NCBI GenBank assembly: GCA_030762895.1
Contig: CM061064.1
Coordinates: 135,949,847 to 136,013,846 of the forward strand
Origin: Sophora flavescens
Lineage: Eukaryota > Streptophyta > Magnoliopsida > Fabales > Fabaceae
Direction of reading: 5' to 3'
DNA: 64,000 nucleotides
Shown here: positions 1 to 12,488 of the stretch, in pieces
How the letters are laid out: each line of letters begins with the position of its first letter
How positions within the stretch are numbered: position 1 is the first letter of the stretch
Notes under the pieces: generated by a model
Database searches by the model: none
Seen by the model: the letters and a program-made list of their open reading frames with translations, nothing else
Told to the model about the DNA's origin: nothing
Position numbers and translations under genes: made by a program

Positions 1-391
1 CTTTTTCCCAAAGTCCGTAGAAAAAGCAAGACCCTTCTTTCAGCTACTGAAAAGACCGAAAGAGTTCACATGGACCGAAGAGTGTGAAAAGGCTTTTGAA
101 GATCTGAAACTTTTTCTAGCTTCTCCCGTGATCCTAACTCAGCCACAGCTCGACAAAGATCTATATTTGTATCTGTCCATCAATGATTACACAATCAGTG
201 CAGTAATCATCCTGGAAGAAAAAAAAACAGCAGATGCCGGTGTATTATGTTAGTAGAATTTTGAAAGATACAGAAACGCGGTATCAAGTAATTGAAAAGC
301 TCGCCCTCTCTTTAGTCATGGCAGCTCGAAGGTTACGACCTCACTTCTAGTCACACCAAGTTGTAGTCAAACAGATCATCCAATAAAGCAA
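1..391 (+). pseudogene. RT-linked RNase H remnant of element A pol
   Basis: The reading frame entering from the left matches the connection and first RNase H domain of a Ty3 polyprotein: an FxWTEECEKAFEDLK motif, then a sheet like the canonical DLYLYLSxxxxAISAVL segment. It breaks at a stop near 250, with continuing similarity (YYVSRILKDxETRYQ, then KLALSLVMAARRLRP) in another frame up to about 340. RNase H degrades the RNA of the RNA:DNA hybrid during reverse transcription. At least one frameshift and stops make it non-functional. The catalytic YxDD part of reverse transcriptase lies outside the window. Confidence 0.75.
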
Positions 392-919
392 GTGCTCAGA
401 AAATCTGATCTGGCAGGACGAATGATAGCTTGGTCAGTGGATTTATCAAAGTTCGGTTTGCAATATGAGTCGAGAGGCCCGATGAAATCACGATGTCTCT
501 CCGACTTCATTGCCGAGCTCTCTTCTAAGTCACATTCAAAATCCTTTATTTGGCTTCTATATGTTGATGGTTCATCTAACTTGAAAGGAAGCAGAGTTGG
601 AATAATTCTTGAAGGCCCTCATGATCTAGTGTTGGAGCAACCTTTGAAGTTTGGATTTACTACTTCAAACAACCAAGCAGAATATGAAGCCCTTATTGCA
701 GGACTGATGTTAGCAAAAGAGGTCGGAGTCAAAGAGTTGAAATTCCGAAGTGACTCACAACTTGTAATAGGACAAGTCTTAGGTGACTATCAAACAAAGG
801 ATCCACAATTTACCAGGTATCTTTGTAAAGTTAATAGCCTGATTTCAGAATTTGATAATTTTACTATTAAACATACACCTCGGGAAGAAAATTCCAGGGC
901 AGATCTGTTGTCTAAGTAG
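392..919 (+). pseudogene. second (archaeal-type) RNase H domain of element A
   Basis: This 175-codon open stretch starts at the tail of the first RNase H and runs through a full second RNase H fold. Catalytic landmarks are visible: YVDGSS (first Asp), NNQAEYEAL (Glu), FRSDSQLVIGQ (Asp), and a last block HTPREENSRADLLS (Asp). Residues about 55-175 form the domain. This extra domain defines the Tat lineage among plant Ty3 elements. The local domain looks undamaged, but the polyprotein is broken on both sides. It stops at TAG 917-919, and integrase similarity continues downstream in another frame. The ATG is internal to the polyprotein and is not a true start. Confidence 0.8.
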
Positions 920-2256
920 CAACAAAAAAGCTGGTCAGCTAAGAACCTTTATTCAGGAAAATCTCCTTGAATCGAGCATAAAGAGTGCCGAGGTAATAAT
1001 GACCGAGCACTATGATCGGGACTGGATGACACCGATTTGGGTATATTTAGCCTCAGACAAATTGCCCAATGATCCTAAAAAAAAAAGGAAAATTCGTTTG
1101 AAATCTTGTCATTACACCATCTGAGATAGAGACCTATACAGAAAAGGATTCTCCATGCCTTTACCGTAGTGCATAACAAAGGAGTAGTCCGAGTACGTAA
1201 TGGATGAGATGCATCGAGCAATCTGCGGAATGCATTCAGGTGGCCGATCTCTAGCAGCTCGGGTTCTGTGAGCCGGTTTTTACTGGCCGACCATGAAATC
1301 AGATTGTGTTGCTTGGACTAACAAGTGTGAACCTTGCTAGAAGTTCGCCAATGTTGTGAGAGTGCCAGGAGAAGAACTCCATTCCATATTCTCGTTGTGG
1401 CCTTTTACTATGTGGGAAATGGATATAGTCGGTCATTTCTCAGTTGCTAAATGTCAAGTCAAGTTCTTTCTGGTAGTAGTGGACTACTTCACTAAGTGGA
1501 TTGAAGCCGAACCATTAGCTACCATAATAGCTAAAAAGGTTTAGAGTTTTGTATGGAAAAACAACATATGCAGGCATGGCCTCCCTTATGCAATTGTCAT
1601 AGATAATGGAAAAAAATTCACTAATAAAGGGCTTAGAGAGTTCTACTCCAACCTCGGAATCAAACATAAAGTGACCTCGGTTGAGCATCCACAAACAAAC
1701 GGCCAAGCAGGAGCAGCTAACAAAGTCATTTTGAACGAGCTCAAGAAAAGGTTAGGCCAACCAAAAGGGGCATGGGTTGAAGAATTACCAAGCATCCTCT
1801 GGGCTTATCATTGCTCTCCACAGTCATCGACTGGTGAAACGCCATTTTAGCTAACCTATGGAACCGATGCAATAATTCCAGTTGAGCTTAGTGAACTCTC
1901 TTTCTAAAGGCAGCATCATGACCAAAGTAAGAACGAAGAGGAAATCAGTTGAGCTTGACATGGTTGAGGAAGTCCGAGATGAGACAAAAATCAGAGAAGA
2001 ACTATGCAAGTAGAAAGCAACTCGGAAGTACAACTCAAGGTTGCAGCCAAGGGAATTTGTGCAAGGTGACTTAGTGCTGAGAATGCAAATTGATATGAGA
2101 AAAGACTCCAAAGAGGGTAAGCTCGCAGCAAACTGGTCTGGCCCATTCAGAATAGTTGAAAGCCTAGGAAATGGTGCTTATTGGCTAGAAGAGCTGTCAG
2201 GAAAGGCTGTTCCAAGAACATGGAACACTTCCCACCTTAAGTTTTATTTTAGTTAA
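920..2256 (+). pseudogene. integrase of element A, decayed, catalytic Glu lost
   Basis: The zinc-binding part is at about 1200-1340 (MHSGGRSLAAR, YWPTMKSDC, then a C-x2-C pair whose end is followed by a stop). The core begins near 1356: the first Asp sits in WEMDIVG, the second in VIDNGKKFTN. The third acidic residue, normally the Glu of the NGQAE motif, reads Gly here (TNGQAGAANK). The C-terminal part at 2041-2256 ends in NTSHLKFYFS and has no chromodomain, as expected for Tat. Stops occur near 1131, 1542, 1849 and 1904, and the frame changes several times, so it cannot make protein. Integrase joins retrotransposon cDNA to chromosomes. Confidence 0.8.
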
Positions 2257-2439
2257 AGTTATGTAAGTAGGTGATGTACCCTTTTTCCTACCTTGGTCTT
2301 TTTCCCACGTGGTTTTGACCAGGAAGGTTTTAATGAGGCACACCTGACTAAATAAATGAATAAAGTCTATTTCAGTTACGTTATTTGGTAAAAACCTGTT
2401 ATATAGCTAAGAATTTACTTGTGTTGGCATACTAGAAGA

Positions 2440-2738
2440 TGCCGAGCCTAAAAAGGTTGACCGAGCTAAAATCGACCAAGTAGAAGTCGAAATGCCGAAC
2501 CTAAAGAGGCGATACTAATATCTAAAAAGGTTGACCGAGCTAAAATCGACCAAGTTGAAGTCGAAATGCCGAACCTAAAAAGGTGAAACTAATACCTAAC
2601 AAGGTTGACCGAGCTAAAACCGACTGAGCAGAAGTTGAAATGCCGAACCTAAAGAGGCAATACTAATACCTAAAAAGGTTGACCGAGCTAAAATAGACCG
2701 AGTTGAAGTCGAAATGCCGAACCTAAAAAGGTGAAATT
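2440..2738 (+). repeat. 74-bp minisatellite of element A, left part
   Basis: Tandem units carry GGTTGACCGAGCTAAAA, recurring at 2455, 2529, 2603 and 2677, an exact 74-bp period. Each unit also holds GCCGAACCTAAA. The array follows the pol stop, a place where Tat elements usually carry long non-coding tandem repeats. It is cut at 2738 by element G and continues at 11900 in the same phase. Confidence 0.9.
2734..2738. repeat. target-site duplication AAATT, left copy, element G
   Basis: AAATT lies immediately before the TG end of G and is repeated at 11895-11899 just after the CA end. Removing one copy plus G restores the 74-bp repeat phase exactly. Confidence 0.93.
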
Positions 2739-3869
2739 TGCGACACCCTAATCTCGGGTCATCACATGGTTACCCGTTTGCGGAAATAAAACTTAATTTG
2801 CTGGTTGCTTTCGGAAAATCATGTTTTCTCAACGGTTATCTCTTCAAAATATGGTGATAAAAATTTTCCTTTTCCTCCTTATTTTAACCTCATAACCACA
2901 ACAACGTATCAAGTCCCACTTAAATACATAATGTATATAAGTCCTCTAACTATACTACCTCATATGTTTTCTCACATAAAACATCATCAACTTAATTCTA
3001 ACAACATAGTTGTACCTACGCTGGTGGTAACTAACAGACACTACACCCCTTAAAAACAGCAACAGCATGCCTCGAACTAGACAGCCTTCATCTCCTTGTA
3101 GATATCATACCCCTCGTACGATTCTGATATGTTTGTAAGGGTGAGACGCCAATATATGGATTCATCACCATAACTAAATGCGCAACACAAAAGAAGGCAC
3201 ATACACATATACATGTCTATAACAACATACTCATTCATGTCATAATATCTCATTATCAATGGGTTTCACACCCCAAACATCATCATTAGAAAACTATGCA
3301 TGAACACTTCAATACATCATCTAAACATTCATACTTAATCTCGTGAGATATCTCCAACCTCGTAAACCTCGTGATGAGTTGATCAGACTCAATTGCCACA
3401 GGCATACAGCCACAGGCACGCCCATCGCACACTGTCCAACATCGTGGCACAGTGATAACACTCGGAGATGGGGCCTCATTGTCCAAACCCTGGGCACAAT
3501 GAGAACATCTTTGTACGATATACCCTGACGCTGCAAGGTAATCCCTCGTTTAATCATGGCACGTCTGCCAAATGCATGGAAGAAAACATTTTGTTCTCAA
3601 CACTTTTCTTTGTGCTATATCTTTATTTGTCAAAGCTCTCAAAAGCTTACGACTTAACATCTTTTGAAACATCTTTACATCTTTTATTAACAACACAGGA
3701 CCTCAAAGTCCGAGTGCTCAATCACGAAGCCCATAGACCTTGCAATCAGTCTTAGGTTCGTGGTAGTAGAAAACAACTTAAAACGTTTTAACTTCTTTAA
3801 ATATATCCAGCTTACAACATAACTAACCTTAATACCCCGACGTCTCGGTTATTAAGTCCTATATCTTTG

Positions 3870-4180
3870 TACATCTTTTTACATCGTTTTACATCTTTCA
3901 CATCGTATTACATCTTTTACATCATATTACATCTTTTACATCTTTTACATCGTCTTACATCTTTTACATCATATTACATCTTTTACATCATATTACATCG
4001 TTTTACATCTTTTGCATCATATTACATCTTTTACATCGTTTTACATCTTTTGCATCATATTACATTTTTTACATCTTTTACATCGTTTTACATCTTTTTA
4101 CATCATTTTACATCTTTCTACATCTTTTTCATTGTTTTACATCTGTTACTTCGTTTTACATCTTTCATCTCTTTTACATC
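3870..4180. repeat. ACATC-rich simple array in G LTR (left)
   Basis: Irregular tandem copies of TACATCNTTT and TACATCATAT lie in a pyrimidine/A-rich tract. It is repeated with fewer units at 8848-9081. It translates to a spurious Phe/Tyr/Ile/His-rich reading frame. Confidence 0.9.
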
Positions 4181-5871
4181 ATTAAGTAAAACTCATTTAC
4201 CGAAAATTCTTTCTACTTGAAATTCGTTTATAAAACATCAATTCATAAATAAAAAAAATCCCCTTTTCCTTTGGAAACACATTTTTTTCCAAAATAACGT
4301 CAAATCATCAACAACTTCTTTTTATTAAAACTTCAACTCTAATAAATCAATTCAAATTTAATCTCTTTTCAACATAAGTACTGCTATTTTTAAACTCTTA
4401 CCGTAAATAATTTCGAAACTTGCCGTCGTTTAGCATTTTCAAAGAAAATGTCTTTAAGTCAAACTTTGACATTTCTTCTAAAATAACTTTCATATATAAT
4501 AAATAAGGTCTTTTCGAATATTAATTTCACAAAATCACTTTTTATAATATTTCATAATTTCTTGCGTAAAAATCAGCAGTACAAAAACAAATTTCACGGT
4601 TACGCTCTCACCGTGACTCATAAACTTCTTTTACACTAATAAATCATTAAACTAATAATATTTCTCAAAACTCATTATTTTTCCAAAATCATATTTTCCT
4701 TTACTACTATATTCCAACATTCCCCATAAAACGTTGAATATAACTTTCACAGCTTATTAAATCTTTTATCTCAATAATCGGTTGTGCACTGACCACTGTC
4801 AGGCCTCTCAAACAACATTCAACATTCAACAACATCATCAACATCATCATAATTATATCCCCAGGCAGATCATGCATCATAACAACATAATATACTGCTG
4901 CAGATAATTCAGAGCAGATCAATCACCGATACACAAAATCAACACATCATAAACAACATAAACAATTAATCACAAACCACATATAAATCATATAAGCCAC
5001 ACTAAAAGCAAATGGTTATAGAGAAAATCCCTCAGGTAAGCTCCCCTTACCTCTTGAAGACTCAACTAACGTTTTCAAACAACCTCCCGATTTAATCCGA
5101 TTTCCTCCGTCGGCTTTAGGTCAAACCAACCCGATTGATTCCTTCAAACAAATTGCAATCAAATCAAACCACAACATACTTAACTCATGAGGGTTAGGTT
5201 TCGGCCAAGGGATGACTTTTAGGTTTCAAAATCCTTAAAATTTCTAATCATGATTAAGTCATGGATTAATGATCCTTGATTAACCTAAATCATAAATTAG
5301 TGACTAAACCACTAAGTTTCAAACTCAAAACTTCCTAACTCTTTTATACAAGGATTCGGCCTCAACATGTTCATAGGGCTAGGGTTCTTAGTTTAATAAA
5401 CCAACTTGGATTTATAAGGCATACATACTAGGAGTTTGATTAACAAGATCATTAAGGAAAACTTTGAACAAAACTCATCTAGTTCCAAGAACTAGGGTTT
5501 CGGTCAAGTCCAGAAATTAGAGAAAGAAATTTCTCATGATCATATGCTTCTAGATGATGAAAATAGAGATGATTATAAGATCATACCAATTGGTTTCATG
5601 TCAAAAGGATTTTTCTAGAATTAGTTATGAATTTTCAAAGTTCTAGATCTAGAAACTTAAAAGTGAAGAACAACTATGAAATAAACCTTGAATCAAGAAA
5701 TTTATTGAAGAACATAGACATGATTAGAGAATAAGAATAGGATTCACCTCTTGGAGATCAAAAATAAGTGAAGATCCAAGAACTTGCTTCACAAACTTGA
5801 TATTCAAAGACTTAAGAACTTTAGGTTTTTGAACAAAAGGAAATAGAAACTAAGTGAAAAGTGAGGGAGGG

Positions 5872-5879
5872 TATTTATA
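5872..5879 (-). promoter_or_regulatory. TATA box of G LTR (left copy)
   Basis: Read on the minus strand, CTATAAATACC sits about 1.1 kb into the LTR after a pyrimidine-rich flank. The same site is at 10771-10778 in the other LTR and the same pattern occurs in the E LTRs. It is the likely start of the R region; the exact start site is not visible. Confidence 0.6.
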
Positions 5880-6996
5880 GGCATGTGGGCTGCGCCACTT
5901 TTGAGGACCAAGTAGAAAGGAGGTGGCTTTTCAAAGGATTTAAGTGCAAATAACTCATAGGGACCATTTTGCAAAGATTCCATAAGTTGAAGGACTAGTT
6001 TGCAAATTGTCATTAAATTGTCATGATGACTTTTTGCCACAATAAATGTGGTCATATCTTGATGACTTTTGGCTGAATTCTTGTCATAAATATCTTAGGA
6101 AAACCTAGCTTGTTGATGAAGATTTGAGAAAATAGTAGAATAATGTGGAAGAATGTAGAATGGTGTGGAATGTAGTAGAAACTTCTAGAATGTTCTTTGC
6201 TCTTTGCTCATCCAAGATGAGGGCAACCTTAACTCCATATTGGGCTTGCGCATGGGCCTAGGGAATTTGGGCTTGAATTCATCTTTGTGGGGCCCACCAA
6301 AAAGGCTTAAAGCTTATGTTGACATAGGAAACTTATATGGCTTCAAATGGGCTTTATGAAACTTAAGTCGTGGGTAAGGTATTTGGGCCTCAAAGACACG
6401 GTCATCTATGAATTTGGGACAAGGATTCTAGCCCAATTCACTTGGAAAAACTTAGAAGCTAACTCAGGGACAAAAGGGTAATTAACAGAAAGTTCAGGGA
6501 CTAAAGCGTAAAATTCCCAAATTTTCACTTTAACCCTGAAAAACCTTCTAGACTTAAAAATATGATTCATCTCCATGAATCATCTCAAAATCCTAAGATA
6601 AACTCTTTATCGGCTCTTAGAAACTCCGAAATCCACTCCGTCGTCTACCCGATTACATATTCCGCCCGTAAAACGTAAATTATTTTGTTTTTTTACCAAA
6701 ATTTTCAAAACTTCCAGTATCGTAGAAAATATGATAAAAACATTTTTCATCTCGTTCACAGCTTAAAATTAGGTCTTCTGAGCAGTAAACTTTTACTGTC
6801 AGTGAAAATCCAGAAAACGGCAGACCGGCTTCCCTCTGAATTTTCAACCCACAAACTTCCCCATAACTTATGAAAATAAGTATAACATGGAAATGACCTT
6901 GGTTTATCCAAAATCATTTTCTAAGTCTCGGATAAAATATATATGTTTATATATTTCTTACCGATATTACGAAGCAACGAAAATCGGGGTGTTACA

Positions 6997-7703
6997 TTAC
7001 TACCCCACTAAAAAAAATTTCGTCCTCGAAATTTCGTCACTCGAAACTAAACAGAATTCTATAATCTCATCTTAACCTTAAGATTTTACATTGCCCTTCA
7101 CATCACTTCATTCCTCTTATTCCATATTCCATAACACAATTCATTCTTACGTCATTTCTACATATCCGTATTATCCTCAAAATTGCATCAAAGTCATCAC
7201 CCTCGAAAAACAAAATCAAAACTTAATCACTTCTCTTATCAACATGGTTCCACCATAAATCTTATTCCAATCATCTAACTCTGAATATTATCATTAATAC
7301 TAACAATGTCTTCACAGCACCACGCATCAACTCCCTACTCAAAATATTTAATCATAGTCTTAGTTCCTCTTGATTATAACTCACCACTCCAATTCGATAT
7401 CACCTCACACATCTCATCCTCAAAATAACTTCATTGCATATCCTCAAAATAACTTCATTGCACATCTCATCCTCGAACTTTTCTATCAACTTAATTTTAC
7501 TCAAGAACTTTTCTTTTTCGTTCACCTTTAACTTAGGTAAAACTACCATAGACACTTTTCTGTAATTCCTTACTCATTTATTAACACATATTACTTCTGA
7601 AAAGTAATTCAAACAAATCTCACTTCATAAAAAACACAACGTCAACACAATAGACCTATTTCCCAAAGATCCCGAAAGACTCGACCAGCTCTGATACCAC
7701 TAA
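6997..7703 (-). other. 707-bp non-coding core of element G, with polypurine region
   Basis: The core lies between the two LTRs. No gag, protease or reverse transcriptase similarity was seen in any frame. On the minus strand it ends with CGAGGACGAAATTT and then a purine-rich AGTGGGGTAGTAA directly against the 3' LTR (plus-strand 6997-7035), the likely polypurine tract. It starts with a primer-binding site. The rest is A/T-rich, so the element must rely on proteins from another element. Confidence 0.85.
7688..7699 (-). promoter_or_regulatory. primer-binding site of element G (initiator Met tRNA)
   Basis: On the minus strand the sequence is TGGTATCAGAGC, complementary to the 3' end of plant initiator methionine tRNA. 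It lies four bases inside the LTR (spacer TTAG), which fixes the orientation of G as minus. Confidence 0.92.
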
Positions 7704-10700
7704 TGCGACACCCTAATCCCGGGTCATCACATGGTTACTCGTTTGCGGAAATAAAACTTAATTTGCTGGTTGCTTTCGGAAAATCATGTTTTCTCAACGG
7801 TTATCTCTTCAAAATATGGTGATAAAAATTTTCCTTTTCCTCCTTATTTTAACCTCATAACCACAACAACGTATCAAGTCCCACTTAAATACATAATGTA
7901 TATAAGTCCTCTAACTATACTACCTCATATGTTTTCTCACATAAAACATCATCAACTTAATTCTAACAACATAATATAACATAATTGTACCTACGCTGGT
8001 GGTAACTAACAGACACTACACCCCTTAAAAACAGCAACAGCATGCCTCGAACTAGACAGCCTTCATCTCCTTGTAGATATCATACCCCTCGTACGATTCT
8101 GATATGTTTGTAAGGGTGAGACGCCAATATATGGATTCATCACCATAACTAAATGCGCAACACAAAAGAAGGCACATACACATATACATGTCTATAACAA
8201 CATACTCATTCATGTCATAATATCTCATTATCAATGGGTTTCACACCCCAAACATCATCATTAGAAAACTATGCATGAACACTTCAATACATCATCTAAA
8301 CATTCATACTTAATCTCATGAGATATCTCCAACCTCGTAAACCTCGTGATGAGTTGATCAGACTCAATTGCCACAGGCATACAGACCACGAGCACGCCCC
8401 ATCGCACACTGTCCAACATCGTGGCACAGTGATAACACTCGGAGATGGGGCCTCATTGTCCAAACCCTGGGCAAAATGAGAACATCTTTGTACGATATAC
8501 CCTGACGCCGCAAGGTAATCCCTCGTTTAATCATGGCACGTCTGCCAAATGCATGCAAGAAAACATTTTGTTCTCAACACTTTTCTTTGTGCTATATCTT
8601 TATTTGTCAAAGCTCTCAAAAGCTTACGACTTAACATCTTTTGAAACATCTTTACATCTTTTATTAACAACACAGGACCTCAAAGTCCGAGTGCTCAATC
8701 ACGAAGCCCATAGACCTTGCAATCAGTCTTAGGTTCGTGGTAGTAGAAAACAACTTAAAACGTTTTAACTTCTTTAAATATATCCAGCTTACAACATAAC
8801 TAACCTTAATACCCCGACGTCTCGGTTATTAAGTCCTATATCTTTGTACATCTTTTTACATCGTTTTACATCTTTCACATCGTATTACATCTTTTACATC
8901 ATATTATATCTTTTACATCGTCTTACATCTTTTACATCATATTACATCTTTTACATCATATTACATCTTTTACATCTTTTACATCGTTTTACATCTTTTT
9001 ACATCATTTTACATCTTTCTACATCTTTTTCATTGTTTTACATCTGTTACTTCGTTTTACATCTTTCATCTCTTTTACATCATTAAGTAAAACTCATTTA
9101 CCAAAAATTCTTTCTACTTGAAATTCGTTTATAAAACGTCAATTCATAAATAAAAAAAATCCCCTTTTCCTTTGGAAACACATTTTTTTCCAAAATAACG
9201 TCAAATCATCAACAACTTCTTTTTATTAAAACTTCAACTTTAATAAATCAATTCAAATTTAATCTCTTTTCAACATAAGTACTGCTATTTTTAAACTCTT
9301 ACCGTAAATAATTTCGAAACTTGTCGTCGTTTAGCATTTTCAAAGAAAACGTCTTTAAGTCAAACTTTGACATTTCTTCAAAAATAACTTTCATATATAA
9401 TAAATAAGGTCTTTTCGAATATTAATTTCACAAAATCACTTTTTATAATATTTCATAATTTCTTGCGTAAAAATCAGCAGTACAAAAACAAATTTCACGG
9501 TTACGCTCTCACCGTGACTCATAAACTTCTTTTACACTAATAAATCATTAAACTAATAATATTTCTCAAAACTCATTATTTTTCCAAAATCATATTTTCC
9601 TCTACTACTATATTCCAACATTCCCCATAAAACGTTGAATATAACTTTCACAGCTTATTAAATCTTTTATCTCATTAATCGGTTGTGCACTGACCACTGT
9701 CAGGCCTCTCAAACAACATTCAACATTCAACAACATCATCAACATCATCATAATTATATCCCCAGGCAGATCATGCATCATAACAACATAATATACTGCT
9801 GCAGATAATTCAGAGCAGATCAATCACCGATACACAAAATCAACACATCATAAACAACATAAACAATTAATCACAAACCACATATAAATCATATAAGCCA
9901 CACTAAAAGCAAATGGTTATAGAGAAAATCCCTCGGTAAGCTCCCTTACCTCTTGAAGACTCAACTAACGTTTTCAAACAACCTCCCGATTTAATCCGAT
10001 TTCCTCCGTCGGCTTTAGGTCAAACCAACCCGATTGATTCCTTCAAACAAATTGCAATCAAATCAAACCACAACATACTTAACACATGAGGGTTAGGTTT
10101 CGGCCAAGGGATGACTTTTAGGTTTCAAAATCCTTAAAATTGCTAATCATGATTAAGTCATGGATTAATGATCCTTGATTAACCTAAATCATAAATTAGT
10201 GACTAAACCACTAAGTTTCAAACTCAAAACTTCCTAACTCTTTTATACAAGGATTCGGCCTCAACATGTTCATAGGGCTAGGGTTCTTAGTTTAATAAAC
10301 CAACTTGGATTTATAAGGCATACATACTAGGAGTTTGATTAACAAGATCATTAAGGAAAACTTTGAACAAAACTCATCTAGTTCCAAGAACTAGGGTTTC
10401 GGTCAAGTCCAGAAATTAGAGAAAGAAATTTCTCATGATCATATGCTTCTAGATGATGAAAATAGAGATGATTATAAGATCATACCAATTGGTTTCATGT
10501 CAAAAGGATTTTTCTAGAATTAGTTATGAATTTTCAAAGTTCTAGATCTAGAAACTTAAAAGTGAAGAACAACTATGAAATAAACCTTGAATCAAGAAAT
10601 TTATTGAAGAACATAGACATGATTAGAGAATAAGAATAGGATTCACCTCTTGGAGATCAAAAATAAGTGAAGATCCAAGAACTTGCTTCACAAACTTGAT

Positions 10701-11894
10701 ATTCAAAGACTTAAGAACTTTAGGTTTTTGAACAAAAGGCAATAGAAACTAAGTGAAAAGTGAGGGAGGGTATTTATAGGCATGTGGGCTGCGCCACTTT
10801 TGAGGACCAAGTAGAAAGGAGGTGGCTTTTCAAAGGATTTAAGTGCAAATAACTCATAGGGACCATTTTGCAAAGATTCCATAAGTTGAAGGACTAGTTT
10901 GCAAATTGTCATTAAATTGTCATGATGACTTTTTGCCACAATAAATGTGGTCATATCTTGATGACTTTTGGCTGAATTCTTGTCATAAATATCTTAGGAA
11001 AACCTAGCTTGTTGAAGAAGATTTGAGAAAATAGTAGAATAATGTGGAAGAATGTAGAATGGTGTGGAATGTAGTAGAAACTTCTAGAATGTTCTTTGCT
11101 CTTTGCTCATCCAAGATGAGGGCAACCTTAACTCCATATTGGGCTTGCGCATGGGCCTAGGGAATTTGGGCTTGAATTCATCTTTGTGGGGCCCACCAAA
11201 AAGGCTTAAAGCTTATGTTGACATAGGAAACTTATATGGCTTCAAATGGGCTTTATGAAACTTAAGTCGTGGGTAAGGTATTTGGGCCTCAAAGACACGG
11301 TCATCTATGAATTTGGGACAAGGATTCTAGCCCAATTCACTTGGAAAAACTTAGAAGCTAACTCAGGGACAAAAGGATAATTAACAGAAAGTTCAGGGAC
11401 TAAAGCGTAAAATTCCCAAATTTTCACTTTAACCCTGAAAAACCTTCTAGACTTAAAAATATGATTCATCTCCATGAATCATCTCAAAATCCTAAGATAA
11501 ACTCTTTATCGGCTCTTAGAAACTCCGAAATCCACTCCGTCGTCTACCCGATTACATATTCCGCCCGTAAAACGTAAATTAATTTTTTTTTTTACCAAAA
11601 TTTTCAAAACTTCCAGTATCGTAGCAAATACGATAAAAACATTTTTCATCTCGTTCACAACTTAAAATTAGGTCTTCTGAGCAGTAAACTTTTACTGTCA
11701 GTGAAAATCCAGAAAAACGCAGACCAAACCCGTCTGAATTTTCAACCCACAAACTTCCCCGTAACTTATGAAAATAAGTATAACATTGAAATGACCTTGG
11801 TTTATCCAAAATCATTTTCTAAGTCTCGGATAAAATATATATGTTTATATATTTCTTACCGATATTACGAAGCAACGAAAATCGGGGTGTTACA
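7704..11894 (-). repeat. LTR of element G, right copy (5' LTR), 4191 bp
   Basis: Same ends and content as the left LTR, with its TATA box at 10771-10778, its ACATC array at 8848-9081 and CCAGGCAGATCATGCAT at 9762-9778. It has a small extra insert near 7970-7980 (ATATAACATA) and a shorter ACATC array. The close match of the copies indicates a fairly recent insertion. Confidence 0.92.
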
Positions 11895-12260
11895 AAATTA
11901 ATACCTAAAAAGGTTGACCAAGCTAAAATCGACCTAGTAGAAGTCGAAATGCCGAACCTAAAGAGGTGAAACTAATGCCTAAAAAGGTTGACCTAGCTAA
12001 AATCAACCGAGTTGAAGTCAAAATGCTGAACTTAAAAAGACGAAACTCAAAAACCTAAAAAGGTGTACCGAGCTGAAATTGACTAAACTAAAGTCGAATG
12101 GCCGAACCTAAAAAGGTAACAAGAACATAAAAAGGTAATCAAAAACCTAAAGAAGTACAAAATGCTTAAAAAGGTAATTAAAAACCTAAAGAAGTAATCC
12201 GAGCTCAATAAGCTTAAATAGGCCAAGTTAAAAACCCAAAAGGGGTAAACGACCGAGTTC
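11895..12260 (+). repeat. 74-bp minisatellite of element A, right part, with right AAATT
   Basis: After the second AAATT copy (11895-11899), units resume with GGTTGACC at 11912 and 11986 and a diverged one at 12062 (spacing 74, then 76). The units then decay into short AAAGGTAATCAAAAACCTAAA-like repeats until about 12260. Confidence 0.88.
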
Positions 12261-12488
12261 AAATTGATAAAAACTTATGGAAACTAGTGGTGTAGAATTG
12301 AATACACGGTTGAATGTCATAAGTAAGAACTAAGAATACGAGCTATGTAAAAACTTAGAAAATTTTCTAAGTATCGGAAAGCATAAAGTTGAACAATATT
12401 TCAAAAAGGGAAAAGCCCAAAGTTACACCAGTTCCAAAATAAAAAGGGCGTTGCCCTAGGAAAAAAATACATAATAAAAGAGATTATT

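Larger units (their letters stand above)
2739..6996 (-). repeat. LTR of element G, left copy (3' LTR), 4258 bp
   Basis: It begins TGCGACACCC and ends GGGTGTTACA on the plus strand, and has direct counterparts at every position in 7704-11894. It differs from the other copy by scattered substitutions and by copy number in the ACATC-rich array (311 against about 234 bp). It holds a TATA box, that array, and the motif CCAGGCAGATCATGCAT at 4861-4877. Small ORFs on either strand are not supported as genes. Confidence 0.92.
2739..11894 (-). mobile_element. non-autonomous giant-LTR retrotransposon G
   Basis: The structure is a complete LTR element: two near-identical direct repeats (2739-6996 and 7704-11894) starting TGCGACACCC and ending GGTGTTACA, flanked by AAATT. 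On the minus strand the right repeat is the 5' LTR, followed by an initiator-Met primer site, a 707-bp core, a polypurine region and the 3' LTR. About 92% of its length is LTR. The core has no gag or pol. The CGAGGACGAAATTT motif next to the polypurine region is typical of Tekay/Del-type Ty3 elements, so it was probably mobilised by such an element in trans. It resembles large retrotransposon derivatives (LARDs), but with a far smaller core than usual. Confidence 0.9.

Noticed and set aside
3077..3259. 60-codon minus-strand frame conserved exactly at 8052-8234
   Set aside because: Identity is explained by both being in the two LTRs of one young element; no independent evidence of coding.
3867..4220. 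117-codon frame over the ACATC array (and its partner at 8844-9086)
   Set aside because: Low-complexity Phe/Tyr/Ile/His/Thr translation of a simple repeat; length changes with array copy number.
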